This document shows, one piece after another, positions 7,691-15,842 of a stretch of 64,000 nt of DNA (position 1 is its first letter; each line of letters starts with the position of its first letter). This DNA comes from Enterobacter huaxiensis. Lineage in GTDB: Bacteria > Pseudomonadota > Gammaproteobacteria > Enterobacterales > Enterobacteriaceae. The position numbers and the translations under genes were made by a program. The DNA lies in the NCBI RefSeq assembly GCF_003594935.2, contig NZ_CP043342.1, positions 806,001 to 870,000 on the forward strand, read 5' to 3'. The notes under the pieces were generated by a model, which worked only from the letters and a program-made list of their open reading frames with translations, did not search any database and had not been told where the DNA came from.

Positions 7691-8713
7691 ATGACGACGA
7701 CCGTACAAAACTATCTCGATAAAGGCCTGCGCGGCCTCTGGTATCCGGTACTGGCAAGCTGGGAAGTGCAGTCTGCTCCTGTGGGCATCACCCGCCTGGG
7801 CGAGCAGATTGTGGTCTGGCGCAACAAAGACGGCCAGCTGCAGGCGCTGGAAGACCGCTGCCCGCACCGCGGCGCGCGCCTGTCGATGGGCTGGAACCTC
7901 GGCGACCGCATCGCCTGCTGGTATCACGGCGTGGAGGTGGCGGGCAACGGCGAAGTAAAGGACGTGCCCGCCGTGGACAAATGCCCGCTGGTCGGCCAGC
8001 AGTGCGTGCGCAGCTATAACGTGCAGGAGGCGCACGGCGCCATCTTCCTCTGGTTCGGCGTTACCGCTGACCAGCAGCCGGACGAGCTGACCTTCCCGGA
8101 TGAACTTGCCGACACGGAGAACTTCAGCAACTTCCTCTGCACCGCCGCGTGGAAGTGCAACTACCAGTATGCGCTGGAAAACGTGATGGACCCGATGCAC
8201 GGCACCTATCTGCATTCGTCCTCGCACTCGATGGCGGAAGGGGATCGCAAGGCCGACATGGTGCTCCAGCCGACCAAAACCGGCTTTATTTTCGAGAAAA
8301 AAGGGCAGAGCGGCGTCAACTTCGACTGGGTGGAGCTGGGCAACAGCGGCACCTGCTGGATGCGCCTCTCCATTCCGTACAAGAAGCGCTTCGGACCTGG
8401 CGGCCACTTCTTCATCGTCGGCATGGTGGTGCCGGAAGATAACGACAACTGCCGCGTCTTCTTCTGGCGCATCCGCCGCGTGCAGGGCTGGCAGCGCGAT
8501 ATGTGGCGCTTCATGTACCGCAACCGTCTGGAAAAACTGCACTGGGAAGTGCTGGAGCAGGACCGCGTGGTGCTGGAAAGCCTGGCCCCAAACGCCCGCG
8601 ACCATGAATATCTCTACCAGCACGACGTTGGCCTTTCCCGCCTGCGCCGCATGATGCAAAAGGCCGCAAAAGAGCAGATGGCCGCGCGCGAAGAACAGCA
8701 GGGTGCCGCCTGA
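7691..8713 (+). CDS. Rieske non-heme iron oxygenase, alpha subunit
   Basis: 340 residues. The N-terminal Rieske domain binds a [2Fe-2S] cluster with Cys57-x-His59 (RCPHRGARL) and Cys76-x2-His79 (CWYHG). The catalytic domain has the mononuclear iron motif NVMDPMHGTYLH, with bridging Asp167 and ligands His170 and His175; the third ligand should be a later Asp. It hydroxylates or demethylates an aromatic or similar ring using O2 and two electrons. The length matches the alpha-only class (vanillate demethylase, carbazole and phthalate types) rather than the roughly 450-residue alpha/beta dioxygenases, and no beta-subunit gene is present. TGATG overlap with the next gene. Substrate unknown. Confidence 0.93.
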   Translation: MTTTVQNYLDKGLRGLWYPVLASWEVQSAPVGITRLGEQIVVWRNKDGQLQALEDRCPHRGARLSMGWNLGDRIACWYHGVEVAGNGEVKDVPAVDKCPLVGQQCVRSYNVQEAHGAIFLWFGVTADQQPDELTFPDELADTENFSNFLCTAAWKCNYQYALENVMDPMHGTYLHSSSHSMAEGDRKADMVLQPTKTGFIFEKKGQSGVNFDWVELGNSGTCWMRLSIPYKKRFGPGGHFFIVGMVVPEDNDNCRVFFWRIRRVQGWQRDMWRFMYRNRLEKLHWEVLEQDRVVLESLAPNARDHEYLYQHDVGLSRLRRMMQKAAKEQMAAREEQQGAA

Positions 8714-9462
8714 TGAACGGGCTGCTGAGCGGAAAGCGCATCGTGGTGACCGGCGCCGCGCGCGGGCTGGGCTACCACTTTGCCAAAGCCTGCGCGGAGC
8801 AGGGTGCGAAGGTAGTGATGTGCGACATCCTCCAGGGCGAGCTGGCCGAAAGCGCCCACGGGCTGAGCGAGCAGGGCTATGCGATCGAATCGCACGCTAT
8901 CGATCTGGCCGATCCGCATTCTATTGAGCAGGCGTTTAGCGCCATTGGCGAGCAGGGGCCGATTGACGGCCTGGTCAACAACGCGGCGATGGCGACCGGC
9001 GTGGGCGGCAAAAATATGCTCGATTACGATCCGGACCTGTGGGACCGCGTGATGAGCGTGAACGTCAAAGGCACCTGGCTGGTCACGCGCGCCGCGGTGC
9101 CGCTGCTTCGCGAAGGGGCGGGCATTGTGAACGTGGCGTCCGACACCGCGCTGTGGGGCGCGCCGCGCCTGATGGCCTACGTCGCCAGCAAGGGCGCAGT
9201 GATTGCCATGACCCGCTCGATGGCGCGCGAGCTTGGCGAAAAGCGCATTCGAATCAACGCCATCGCGCCGGGCCTGACCCGCGTCGAGGCAACCGAATAT
9301 GTGCCCGCCGAACGCCATCAGCTCTACGAAAACGGCCGCGCGCTCGCGGGGGCGCAGCAGCCGGAAGACGTCACCGGCAGCGTGGTCTGGCTGTTAAGCG
9401 ATCTGTCGCGGTTCATCACCGGACAGCTGATCCCGGTCAACGGCGGTTTTGTCTTTAACTGA
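8713..9462 (+). CDS. Short-chain dehydrogenase (possible cis-diol or alcohol dehydrogenase)
   Basis: 249 residues, classical SDR length. The cofactor motif TGAARGLG is near the N-terminus and NNAAM follows the fourth strand. The tetrad is intact: Asn in SVNVKG, Ser in NVASD, then Tyr and Lys in YVASK, with the usual 13-residue Ser-Tyr spacing. Its start overlaps the oxygenase stop by one base, which suggests that the two act in sequence: a likely job is oxidising the oxygenase product (for example a cis-dihydrodiol to a catechol, which the extradiol enzyme at 10342-11268 could then cleave). The reaction is inferred from gene order; the SDR family alone does not fix the substrate. Confidence 0.88.
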   Translation: MNGLLSGKRIVVTGAARGLGYHFAKACAEQGAKVVMCDILQGELAESAHGLSEQGYAIESHAIDLADPHSIEQAFSAIGEQGPIDGLVNNAAMATGVGGKNMLDYDPDLWDRVMSVNVKGTWLVTRAAVPLLREGAGIVNVASDTALWGAPRLMAYVASKGAVIAMTRSMARELGEKRIRINAIAPGLTRVEATEYVPAERHQLYENGRALAGAQQPEDVTGSVVWLLSDLSRFITGQLIPVNGGFVFN

Positions 9463-9471
9463 GGTATGGCG

Positions 9472-10263
9472 ATGATGGCAAACGATCGGGAAGTGAAGTA
9501 TCTGGTGCCGGGGCTGGAGCGCGGTTTACAGCTGCTGTTGGCCTTTGGCGAGCAGCATCGCGAACTGACCTTTGCCGAGCTGCACCGGCTGGTGGATATG
9601 CCGAAGGCGACCGCCTACCGCGTAGTGCAGACGCTGGAATATATGGGGTTTCTGGAGCGTAACGCGCGCACCAACACCTTCTCGCTGGGCATGAACGTGC
9701 TGCGCCTGGGCTTTGAGTACATCGCCTCGCTTGACGTGGCGCAGGTTGGCCAGCCGGTCATCGAGCAGCTGCGCGACCTGAGCCAGTGCAGCAGCCACCT
9801 GGCGATCCGCGACGGGCGCGACATTATCTACATCGCCCGCGTCAGCGCCGCCGGATCGCGCATTAATCAGGTCAGCATCGGCACCCGCCTGCCGGTGCAC
9901 TGCACCTCGCTGGGCCGTATGCTGCTGACCGATATTTCCCGCGCCGAGTTTGAACAGCTGTTCCCGCACGAGCGCCTGCCGGGCAACGCGCCGGGGCAGC
10001 TTCACGATCGCGAAGCCCTGTGGCAGATGGTGCAGCAGGACAAAGCCCGCGGGTACGTGATCGGCGAATCCTTCTTCCGCCACGGCATCTCCTCCATCGT
10101 CTACCCGGTGTATGACCGAAGCGGACGCGTGGCGGCGGTGGTCAGCATTCTGGTGCCGTCGGAGGAGATCCCGCAGACCGACCGCGAGCGCCTGCAAAAC
10201 GAGGTTCGCCTCGCGGCGGATAAAATTTCTGGCTTCTTAGGGTATCTGTCACAGGCCAGTTAA
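9472..10263 (+). CDS. IclR-family transcriptional regulator
   Basis: 263 residues from the ATG at 9472, chosen because GAGG (9461-9464) is 7 bp upstream; the ATG at 9466 would be only 1 bp from it. The N-terminal winged helix-turn-helix (LTFAELHRLVDMPKATAYRVVQTLEYMGFLE) is followed by the IclR effector domain with HLAIRDGRDIIYIARV, LPVHCTSLGRML and a C-terminal GGV-like VAAVVSILVP strand. IclR proteins act as dimers or tetramers on palindromic sites and often govern aromatic catabolism (PcaR, PobR, MhpR type). It sits inside the operon it probably controls, so autoregulation is expected. Likely target: the GTTTCA-N4-TGAAAC sites. Confidence 0.92.
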   Translation: MMANDREVKYLVPGLERGLQLLLAFGEQHRELTFAELHRLVDMPKATAYRVVQTLEYMGFLERNARTNTFSLGMNVLRLGFEYIASLDVAQVGQPVIEQLRDLSQCSSHLAIRDGRDIIYIARVSAAGSRINQVSIGTRLPVHCTSLGRMLLTDISRAEFEQLFPHERLPGNAPGQLHDREALWQMVQQDKARGYVIGESFFRHGISSIVYPVYDRSGRVAAVVSILVPSEEIPQTDRERLQNEVRLAADKISGFLGYLSQAS

Positions 10264-10341
10264 ATCAGTGAGTTAACGTCAGGCGCTTTGCTGCGTCGGG
10301 CATGTTTTACGCCCAATTTGGGCCAGATGAGGCAACGAACG

Positions 10342-11268
10342 ATGAGTGTAACCGGAATTGAAAAGCTGGAATTTGGCGTAGAAGACCTGACGCACTGCGC
10401 CAAATTTATGCGTGATTTTGGCCTGACGGGCGATGCCAGCGGCCAGCGTTTTACCACCCTGAGCGGCGCGCGCGTGGAGCTTAACCCCATCGACAGCCCC
10501 GACCTGCCGCCGGCGTTTGAGGCGGGCAACACCCTGCGCCGCATGACCTGGGCGGTTGCCAGCCGGTCAGATTTGGACGCGCTGCGCCCGAAGCTGGCGC
10601 AGCAGCCCGGCTTTCGCGAGGTGGGCGACGCGCTGGAGTGCCTCGACCCGAACGGCATGACGCTGCGTGTTCAGGTGACCCAGCAGACCGACGTGGAGCT
10701 TAACGTCGAGCCGATTAACCAGTGGGGCGACGCCCGCCGGATCGACACCCCCAGCCCGGTTTACGATCGCGCCCAGCCGATCAACGTAGGGCACGTGGTG
10801 TTCTTCGTGGAGGAGCTGGCGGCGGTAGAAAAGTTCTACCGCGAGGTGCTCGGCTTCCAGGTTTCTGACCGCTACATCAACCGCGCCGTGTTCCTGCGCT
10901 GCGGCGCGCGCGGCGGCCATCACAACCTGTTCCTGCTGCAGCTGCCGAACCGCAGGCGCGGCCTGAACCACGTGGCCTTCACCGTGCGCGACATCCATGA
11001 GGTGATCGGCGGCGGCATCGCGATGAATAAAAATGACTGGAGCACCTTTATCGGGCCGGGCCGCCATCCGGTGTCGTCGGCGTACTTCTGGTACGTCAAC
11101 AGCCCGACCGGCGGCGCGTTCGAGTATTACACCAACGACGACTACCTGACCGAGAACTGGCAGCCGCGCGAGCTGGAGCACTCGCTGGTCTCCTTTACCG
11201 AATGGGCGGTGGAAGGTGGGATTGACCACGACACGCGCCGCCAGCAGAAAAAGCCGGAGGCGGTATGA
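10342..11268 (+). CDS. Extradiol ring-cleavage dioxygenase (VOC superfamily)
   Basis: 308 residues from the ATG at 10342. Two tandem VOC modules: an N-terminal one without metal ligands (about 1-115) and a C-terminal one carrying His151 (GHVVFF), His210 (LNHVAF) and Glu261 (AFEYYTN). This 2-His-1-Glu triad and its spacing closely follow type I extradiol enzymes such as BphC, so it probably opens a catechol-like ring beside the two hydroxyls using Fe(II) and O2. A 78-bp gap separates it from the IclR gene, the largest gap inside the operon, and could hold a secondary promoter. Overlaps the reductase start by 4 bp (ATGA). Substrate unknown. Confidence 0.88.
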   Translation: MSVTGIEKLEFGVEDLTHCAKFMRDFGLTGDASGQRFTTLSGARVELNPIDSPDLPPAFEAGNTLRRMTWAVASRSDLDALRPKLAQQPGFREVGDALECLDPNGMTLRVQVTQQTDVELNVEPINQWGDARRIDTPSPVYDRAQPINVGHVVFFVEELAAVEKFYREVLGFQVSDRYINRAVFLRCGARGGHHNLFLLQLPNRRRGLNHVAFTVRDIHEVIGGGIAMNKNDWSTFIGPGRHPVSSAYFWYVNSPTGGAFEYYTNDDYLTENWQPRELEHSLVSFTEWAVEGGIDHDTRRQQKKPEAV

Positions 11269-12452
11269 CGTCGCGCATTGTCATTATCGGCGGCGGCCAG
11301 GCGGGCGGCTGGGCGGCGAAAACCCTTCGCGACGAAGGCTTCGAGGGCGAGATTTGCGTGGTGGCAGAAGAGGCGTGGGATTTCTACGAGCGTCCTCCGC
11401 TTTCAAAAGCGTCTCTGCTGGAGCCGGACGCGGCGCTCCCGAGACTGTTTACCGACGAGGCGCAGCGGGCGCTGAACCTGACCTGGCGCCGTCCGCTGCG
11501 CGCGGAGCAGATCGACCGCGAGGCGAAAACGGTGCGTTTGAGCAACGGTGAACGCCTTAGTTACAACATCCTTTTGATCGCCACCGGAGGGCGGGCGCGC
11601 CTGCCGGGTGAGGCGTGGGCAGCGCATCCGCAGGTCTATACCCTGCGCCACTGGCATGACGCGCAGCGCCTTAAAGCGCGTCTCGCGGAAAGCCAAACTC
11701 TGGCGATTGTCGGCGGCGGCTGGATCGGCCTGGAGATTGCCGCGTCCGCGCGCAGGAGCGGCGTGACGGTCACCCTGTTCGAGCAGCAGCCCGCGCTGTG
11801 TATGCGCTCGGTAAGCGGCGAGGTGTCGCAGCGCTTAGAGGCACTCCATCGCGAGCAGGGCGTGGATATCCGTACCGGCTGCGGCGCGCTGGAGCTGGAG
11901 GACGATAACGGCCTGCCGGTTATCCACTGCGACGGCCAGCGTGAAACCTTTGATGCGGTGGTGGTGGGGATCGGCGTCGATCTCAACCTGGAGCTGGCCC
12001 GCGATGCGGGGCTGAAAACCGAGCGCGGGATCGTCGTGGATGCCCAGGGGCGAACGTCCGATCCGTTCATCTTTGCCGCGGGCGATGTGGCCCAGCACCA
12101 TCGCTACGGCCTGTGCATTCAGTCGTGGGCGTTTGCCCAAAATCAGGCGGTGGCGACGGCGAAAGCGATGCTCAACCCCGATGCGCCGGGCTACGACGAC
12201 GCGCCGTGGCTGTGGTCGGATCAATACCAGCACAACATTCAGATCCTGGGCATTCCGCAGCCGGGGAGCACAACGGTAGCGCGCGAAGATTCGCTGTTCT
12301 TCTCGCTGGACGAGAGTGGGCGGCTGACGCAGCTGGTGGCGTTCGACGATGCGCGCACCGTCAAGCTGGCGAAGCGCTGGATGGCGGCGGGGCGGGATCT
12401 GTCCGACGTGCCGCTCGGCGACCCGACCTTTTCACTGATGTCACTGCGATAG
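11265..12452 (+). CDS. FAD-dependent ferredoxin reductase
   Basis: 395 residues of the glutathione-reductase-like fold. The FAD-binding motif IIGGGQAGGWAA is at the N-terminus, ERPPLSK near residue 45 is typical of the BphA4/HcaD class, the NAD(H) motif AIVGGGWIGLEIA is mid-protein, and FIFAAGDVA closes the FAD site. It moves electrons from NADH to the Rieske ferredoxin encoded at 7052-7375. With the oxygenase this makes a three-component system in which the reductase carries no iron-sulfur cluster. ATGA overlap with the preceding dioxygenase gene suggests coupled translation. Confidence 0.92.
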   Translation: MTSRIVIIGGGQAGGWAAKTLRDEGFEGEICVVAEEAWDFYERPPLSKASLLEPDAALPRLFTDEAQRALNLTWRRPLRAEQIDREAKTVRLSNGERLSYNILLIATGGRARLPGEAWAAHPQVYTLRHWHDAQRLKARLAESQTLAIVGGGWIGLEIAASARRSGVTVTLFEQQPALCMRSVSGEVSQRLEALHREQGVDIRTGCGALELEDDNGLPVIHCDGQRETFDAVVVGIGVDLNLELARDAGLKTERGIVVDAQGRTSDPFIFAAGDVAQHHRYGLCIQSWAFAQNQAVATAKAMLNPDAPGYDDAPWLWSDQYQHNIQILGIPQPGSTTVAREDSLFFSLDESGRLTQLVAFDDARTVKLAKRWMAAGRDLSDVPLGDPTFSLMSLR

Positions 12453-12477
12453 CTAACCCGCACCCGTAGGGGGAGAG

Positions 12478-13734
12478 ATGACCACATTAGAGACCAACGC
12501 CGCGCCCGTTGAGGCAAGCGGTGAGGGAACCCGCACGCCTGAAAAAGCGGTGCGCTGGGCCATCCCGCTGTCGCTGCTGGCCTGCGTGCTGCTGGCGTTT
12601 TTCGACAAAATCAGCATTGCGGCGCTGTTTTCCGACACCCATTTCCAGCAGGCGATGGGCATCGATTTCGACACCACGCGCCTCGGCATTCTGATGAGCG
12701 CCTTCCTGCTGAGCTACGGCTTTTCGTCGGTGTTTTTAAGCGGACTGGGCGACAAGATTGCGCCGCTGCGCCTGCTCACCGGAATGATGGCGGTGTGGTG
12801 CGTGCTGATGGTGGCGATGGGCTTCACCCATAACTACACGCTGATGATCGTCCTGCGCATTCTGCTGGGCGTGGCGGAAGGGCCGCTGTTCCCGCTGGCC
12901 TTCGCCATCGTGCGCCACAACTTCCCGCAGCATCTGCAGGCGCGCGCCACCATGCTCTGGCTGCTGGGCACGCCGGTGGGCGCGGCGATCGGTTTTCCCC
13001 TTTCCATCTGGCTGCTGAATACCTTCGGCTGGCAGAGCACCTTCTTCGTGATGGCAATGCTCACCGTGCCGGTGCTTCTCTTTGTGCGCATCGGCCTGCG
13101 CGGGATCCGCCTGGAGGCGAAGCCCGGCACTTCGCAGGCGTCTCAGGACGAACGCCGTGCCGCGCGGCGCGAGCTGTTCGTCAGCCCGCACTTCTGGATT
13201 ATCTGCATCTTTAACATCGCCTTCCTGACCTACCTGTGGGGCATCAACGGCTGGCTGCCGGGCTACCTGATTAAGGGCAAGGGCATTCATCTGGAGCACG
13301 CGGGCTGGCTGTCGTCGATGCCGTTCATCGCCATGCTGGCGGGGGAGGTCATTGGCGCGTGGCTTTCGGACAGGGTCGATAAGCGCGCGGCGGCCTGCTT
13401 TATCTCGATGGCGGGCGCGGCGGTGGGGCTTACGGCCGTAATGCACCTCGATTCCCCGCTGGCCGTTATCGCGGCGATGAGCTTCAGCACCTTTATGTGG
13501 GGCACCGGCGCGCCCAACATTTTCGCCCTGCTGGCGAAGGCCACCCATCCGCGGGTGAGCGCCACGGCGGGCGGTATTTTCAACGGGCTGGGAAACTTTG
13601 CGGGCGCGCTGTCGCCGGCGGTGATGGGCGCGCTTATTGCCTTCACCCACAGCATGGATTCCGGGCTGATTTTTCTGGCGGTGATGGCGGCGGTGGGCTG
13701 CGTCCTGTTACTGCCGCTGCTGAGACGTTACTGA
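12478..13734 (+). CDS. MFS permease, second of the island
   Basis: 418 residues with about 12 hydrophobic segments after a hydrophilic head of 25 residues. Signatures of the anion:cation symporter branch are FFDKISIAALF in TM1 (where DRxN is more usual) and RILLGVAEGPLFPLAFA after TM4. The cytoplasmic loop in the middle is charged (around QASQDERRAARRE). It lies inside the catabolic operon, 25 bp after the reductase gene with GGGGAGAG before the ATG, and is therefore expressed together with the enzymes. It may import the same substrate as the divergent permease, a related one, or export an intermediate; the sequence does not decide. Confidence 0.87.
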   Translation: MTTLETNAAPVEASGEGTRTPEKAVRWAIPLSLLACVLLAFFDKISIAALFSDTHFQQAMGIDFDTTRLGILMSAFLLSYGFSSVFLSGLGDKIAPLRLLTGMMAVWCVLMVAMGFTHNYTLMIVLRILLGVAEGPLFPLAFAIVRHNFPQHLQARATMLWLLGTPVGAAIGFPLSIWLLNTFGWQSTFFVMAMLTVPVLLFVRIGLRGIRLEAKPGTSQASQDERRAARRELFVSPHFWIICIFNIAFLTYLWGINGWLPGYLIKGKGIHLEHAGWLSSMPFIAMLAGEVIGAWLSDRVDKRAAACFISMAGAAVGLTAVMHLDSPLAVIAAMSFSTFMWGTGAPNIFALLAKATHPRVSATAGGIFNGLGNFAGALSPAVMGALIAFTHSMDSGLIFLAVMAAVGCVLLLPLLRRY

Positions 13735-13744
13735 GGAGAGTGTC

Positions 13745-14275
13745 ATGACTGATTCAACCGTAACCAACACTTCAGGCATCAAACCTGACCACCTGACGAT
13801 GGAAGAGTGGGTCGAGTCGCGCATCGCGCGCTTCGAGGGCCGCAAGTACGACTGGAACGCGCTGAAGTTCCAGGCCGACTTTGACCCGAAATACCGCCGG
13901 GCGCAGATGCGCTACATCGGCACCGGCGCAACGGGCGTGGCGAACGACACCAACACCGTGCAGGCGGACCATTTTACCTTCTCCACCATGGTGCTGCCGT
14001 CGAAGTGCGAAGGGCCGCTGCACCTGCACGACGACGTGGAAGAGGTGTTCTTCATGCTTAAAGGGCAGATCACGCTGATGATCCAGGACGGTGATAACTA
14101 CACCGAAACCGTGCTGCGCGAGCGTGACCTGATCTCCGTTCCTGCGGGCATCTATCGCGGCCTGTTTAACCACGGGGAAGAAGAGGCGCTGATGTGCGTC
14201 ATGCTGGGGACTAACAGGCCGGAAATCCCGACCTACCCCGCCGATCATCCGCTTTCCAAAGTGAAGCGGAACTAA
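13745..14275 (+). CDS. Cupin-domain protein
   Basis: 176 residues. One cupin barrel: motif 1 GPLHLHDDVEEVFFMLKG (two His and one Glu as likely metal ligands) and motif 2 around VPAGIYRGLFNHG with a further His. The N-terminal 70 residues are a helical and loop extension. Cupins in aromatic operons are often metal-dependent dioxygenases or isomerases, yet single-barrel ones also serve as effector-binding or non-catalytic proteins, so the reaction cannot be named. It starts 10 bp after the MFS gene and is followed at 9 bp by the hydrolase gene. Confidence 0.82.
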   Translation: MTDSTVTNTSGIKPDHLTMEEWVESRIARFEGRKYDWNALKFQADFDPKYRRAQMRYIGTGATGVANDTNTVQADHFTFSTMVLPSKCEGPLHLHDDVEEVFFMLKGQITLMIQDGDNYTETVLRERDLISVPAGIYRGLFNHGEEEALMCVMLGTNRPEIPTYPADHPLSKVKRN

Positions 14276-14284
14276 GGGGGCATG

Positions 14285-15055
14285 ATGACGGGTTTTCGTG
14301 AACAGGGTAGCGGCATTCCGCTGATGCTGCTGCACGGCATCAGCTCGGGCGCGGCCTCCTGGCACAAGCAGATGGCGCTGGACGGTTATCGCGTGCTGGC
14401 GTGGGACATGCCCGGCTATGGCGAAAGCCCGATGCTGGCCGTAGAGCGGGCAAGCGCGGGGGATTACGCCGACGCGCTGGCGGCGATGCTTGACCGTGCG
14501 GGCGTCTGGCAGGCGGTGCTGGTCGGCCATTCGCTCGGCGCGCTGGTCGCCAGCGCCTTTGCGGCGAAGTTCCCGGATCGCGTCATCCATCTGGTGCTGG
14601 CAGACGCCGCGCAGGGCTACGGCAACGCCGCGCCGGAGCAGCGCGAGCAGGTCTGGCGCAGCCGCGAACAGCAGATGGCGCTGGGCGGCGACATTCTCGC
14701 GCAGACCCGCGCCGCGAAGCTGCTGCGCCCCGGCGCGCGTGCGCAAGATGTTGCCACCGTGGCGTCAGGAATGCGCAAGCTGCGCCCGGAAGGCTACCTC
14801 GCCGCCGCGTGGATGCTGGCGCATGACGATATCCACGGCTGGCTCTCGCGCTACTCCGGCAATTTTGAAGTCTGGTGCGGCGAGCAGGATGCAATCACGC
14901 AGCCCGAGCTGGTGCAGGGGCTGGCGCTGCGCTACGGCATGCCGTTTGTCGCCATTCCGCAGGCCGGGCACGCCAGCTATCTCGATAACGACGCGTTTTT
15001 TAACCAACAGCTTTTACGCATTAACGAAGAGGTGCGCGATGAATGCACACATTGA
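14285..15055 (+). CDS. Alpha/beta hydrolase (possible meta-cleavage product hydrolase)
   Basis: 256 residues from the ATG at 14285, better spaced from AAGGGGG (14274-14280) than the ATG at 14282. The alpha/beta-hydrolase triad is visible: Ser83 in GHSLG, Asp202 in GEQDAI and His229 in AGHASY; the oxyanion loop LLHGISSG is near residue 18. Together with the extradiol dioxygenase this suggests C-C bond hydrolysis of a ring-fission product (MhpC/BphD-like), although ester or lactone hydrolysis is equally compatible with the fold. The 3' end overlaps the next gene by 17 bp. Confidence 0.85.
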   Translation: MTGFREQGSGIPLMLLHGISSGAASWHKQMALDGYRVLAWDMPGYGESPMLAVERASAGDYADALAAMLDRAGVWQAVLVGHSLGALVASAFAAKFPDRVIHLVLADAAQGYGNAAPEQREQVWRSREQQMALGGDILAQTRAAKLLRPGARAQDVATVASGMRKLRPEGYLAAAWMLAHDDIHGWLSRYSGNFEVWCGEQDAITQPELVQGLALRYGMPFVAIPQAGHASYLDNDAFFNQQLLRINEEVRDECTH

Positions 15056-15833
15056 CGGCCGCGTGGCGGTCGTTACCGGCGGTTCGTCCGGCATTGGCTT
15101 TGAAACGCTGCGCCTGCTGCTGGGCGAGGGGGCAAAAGTGGCTTTCTGCGGCCGCGATCCGGACCGTCTCGCCAGCGCCCGCGCGGCGCTGCAAAACGAC
15201 TACCCCGACGGGGAGATTTTCGCGTACCGCTGCGACGTGCTGAAAGCCGACGAGATTCAGGCCTTCGCGGACGCGGTGCAGGCCCGCTTTGGCGGGGCGG
15301 ATATGCTGATCAACAACGCCGGGCAGGGCTACGTGGCGCACTTCCACGACACCCCTCGCGAGGCGTGGCTGCACGAGGCCGAGCTGAAGCTGTTCGGGGT
15401 GATCAACCCGGTGCAGGCGTTTCAGCCTCTGCTGGAGCAGTCCGACATCGCCTCTATCACCTGCGTGAACTCCCTGCTGGCGCTGCAGCCGGAGGAGCAC
15501 ATGATCGCCACCTCCGCCGCCCGCGCCGCGCTGCTGAACATGACGCTCACGCTTTCCAAAGAGCTGGTGGGCAAGGGCATTCGCGTCAATTCCATTCTGC
15601 TCGGCATGGTGGAGTCCGGGCAGTGGCAGCGCCGCTTTGAGAACCGGGCGGACAAAAGCCAGAGCTGGCCGGAGTGGACGGCAGATATCGCGCGCAGGCG
15701 CGGCATTCCGATGGCGCGCCTCGGCAAGCCGCAGGAGCCCGCGCAGGCGCTGCTTTTCCTCGCCTCGCCGCTGGCCTCGTTTACCACCGGCGCCGCGCTG
15801 GACGTTTCCGGCGGCTTCTGCCGCCACCTGTAA
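15039..15833 (+). CDS. SDR-family protein with substituted active site
   Basis: 264 residues from the ATG at 15039, which lies inside the end of the hydrolase gene. The nucleotide motif TGGSSGIG (13-20) and NNAGQG (92-97) are intact. Three of the four SDR tetrad residues appear changed: Lys117 where Asn is expected (ELKLFG), Thr158 for Tyr and Arg162 for Lys in TSAAR, while Ser145 is kept at the normal 13-residue distance. The C-terminal strand DVSGGF is normal. It may bind NAD(P) but work by another mechanism, use a substrate group for catalysis, or be structural. It lies between the hydrolase and aspartate-dehydrogenase-like genes. Confidence 0.85.
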   Translation: MNAHIDGRVAVVTGGSSGIGFETLRLLLGEGAKVAFCGRDPDRLASARAALQNDYPDGEIFAYRCDVLKADEIQAFADAVQARFGGADMLINNAGQGYVAHFHDTPREAWLHEAELKLFGVINPVQAFQPLLEQSDIASITCVNSLLALQPEEHMIATSAARAALLNMTLTLSKELVGKGIRVNSILLGMVESGQWQRRFENRADKSQSWPEWTADIARRRGIPMARLGKPQEPAQALLFLASPLASFTTGAALDVSGGFCRHL

Positions 15834-15842
15834 GGACGCATC

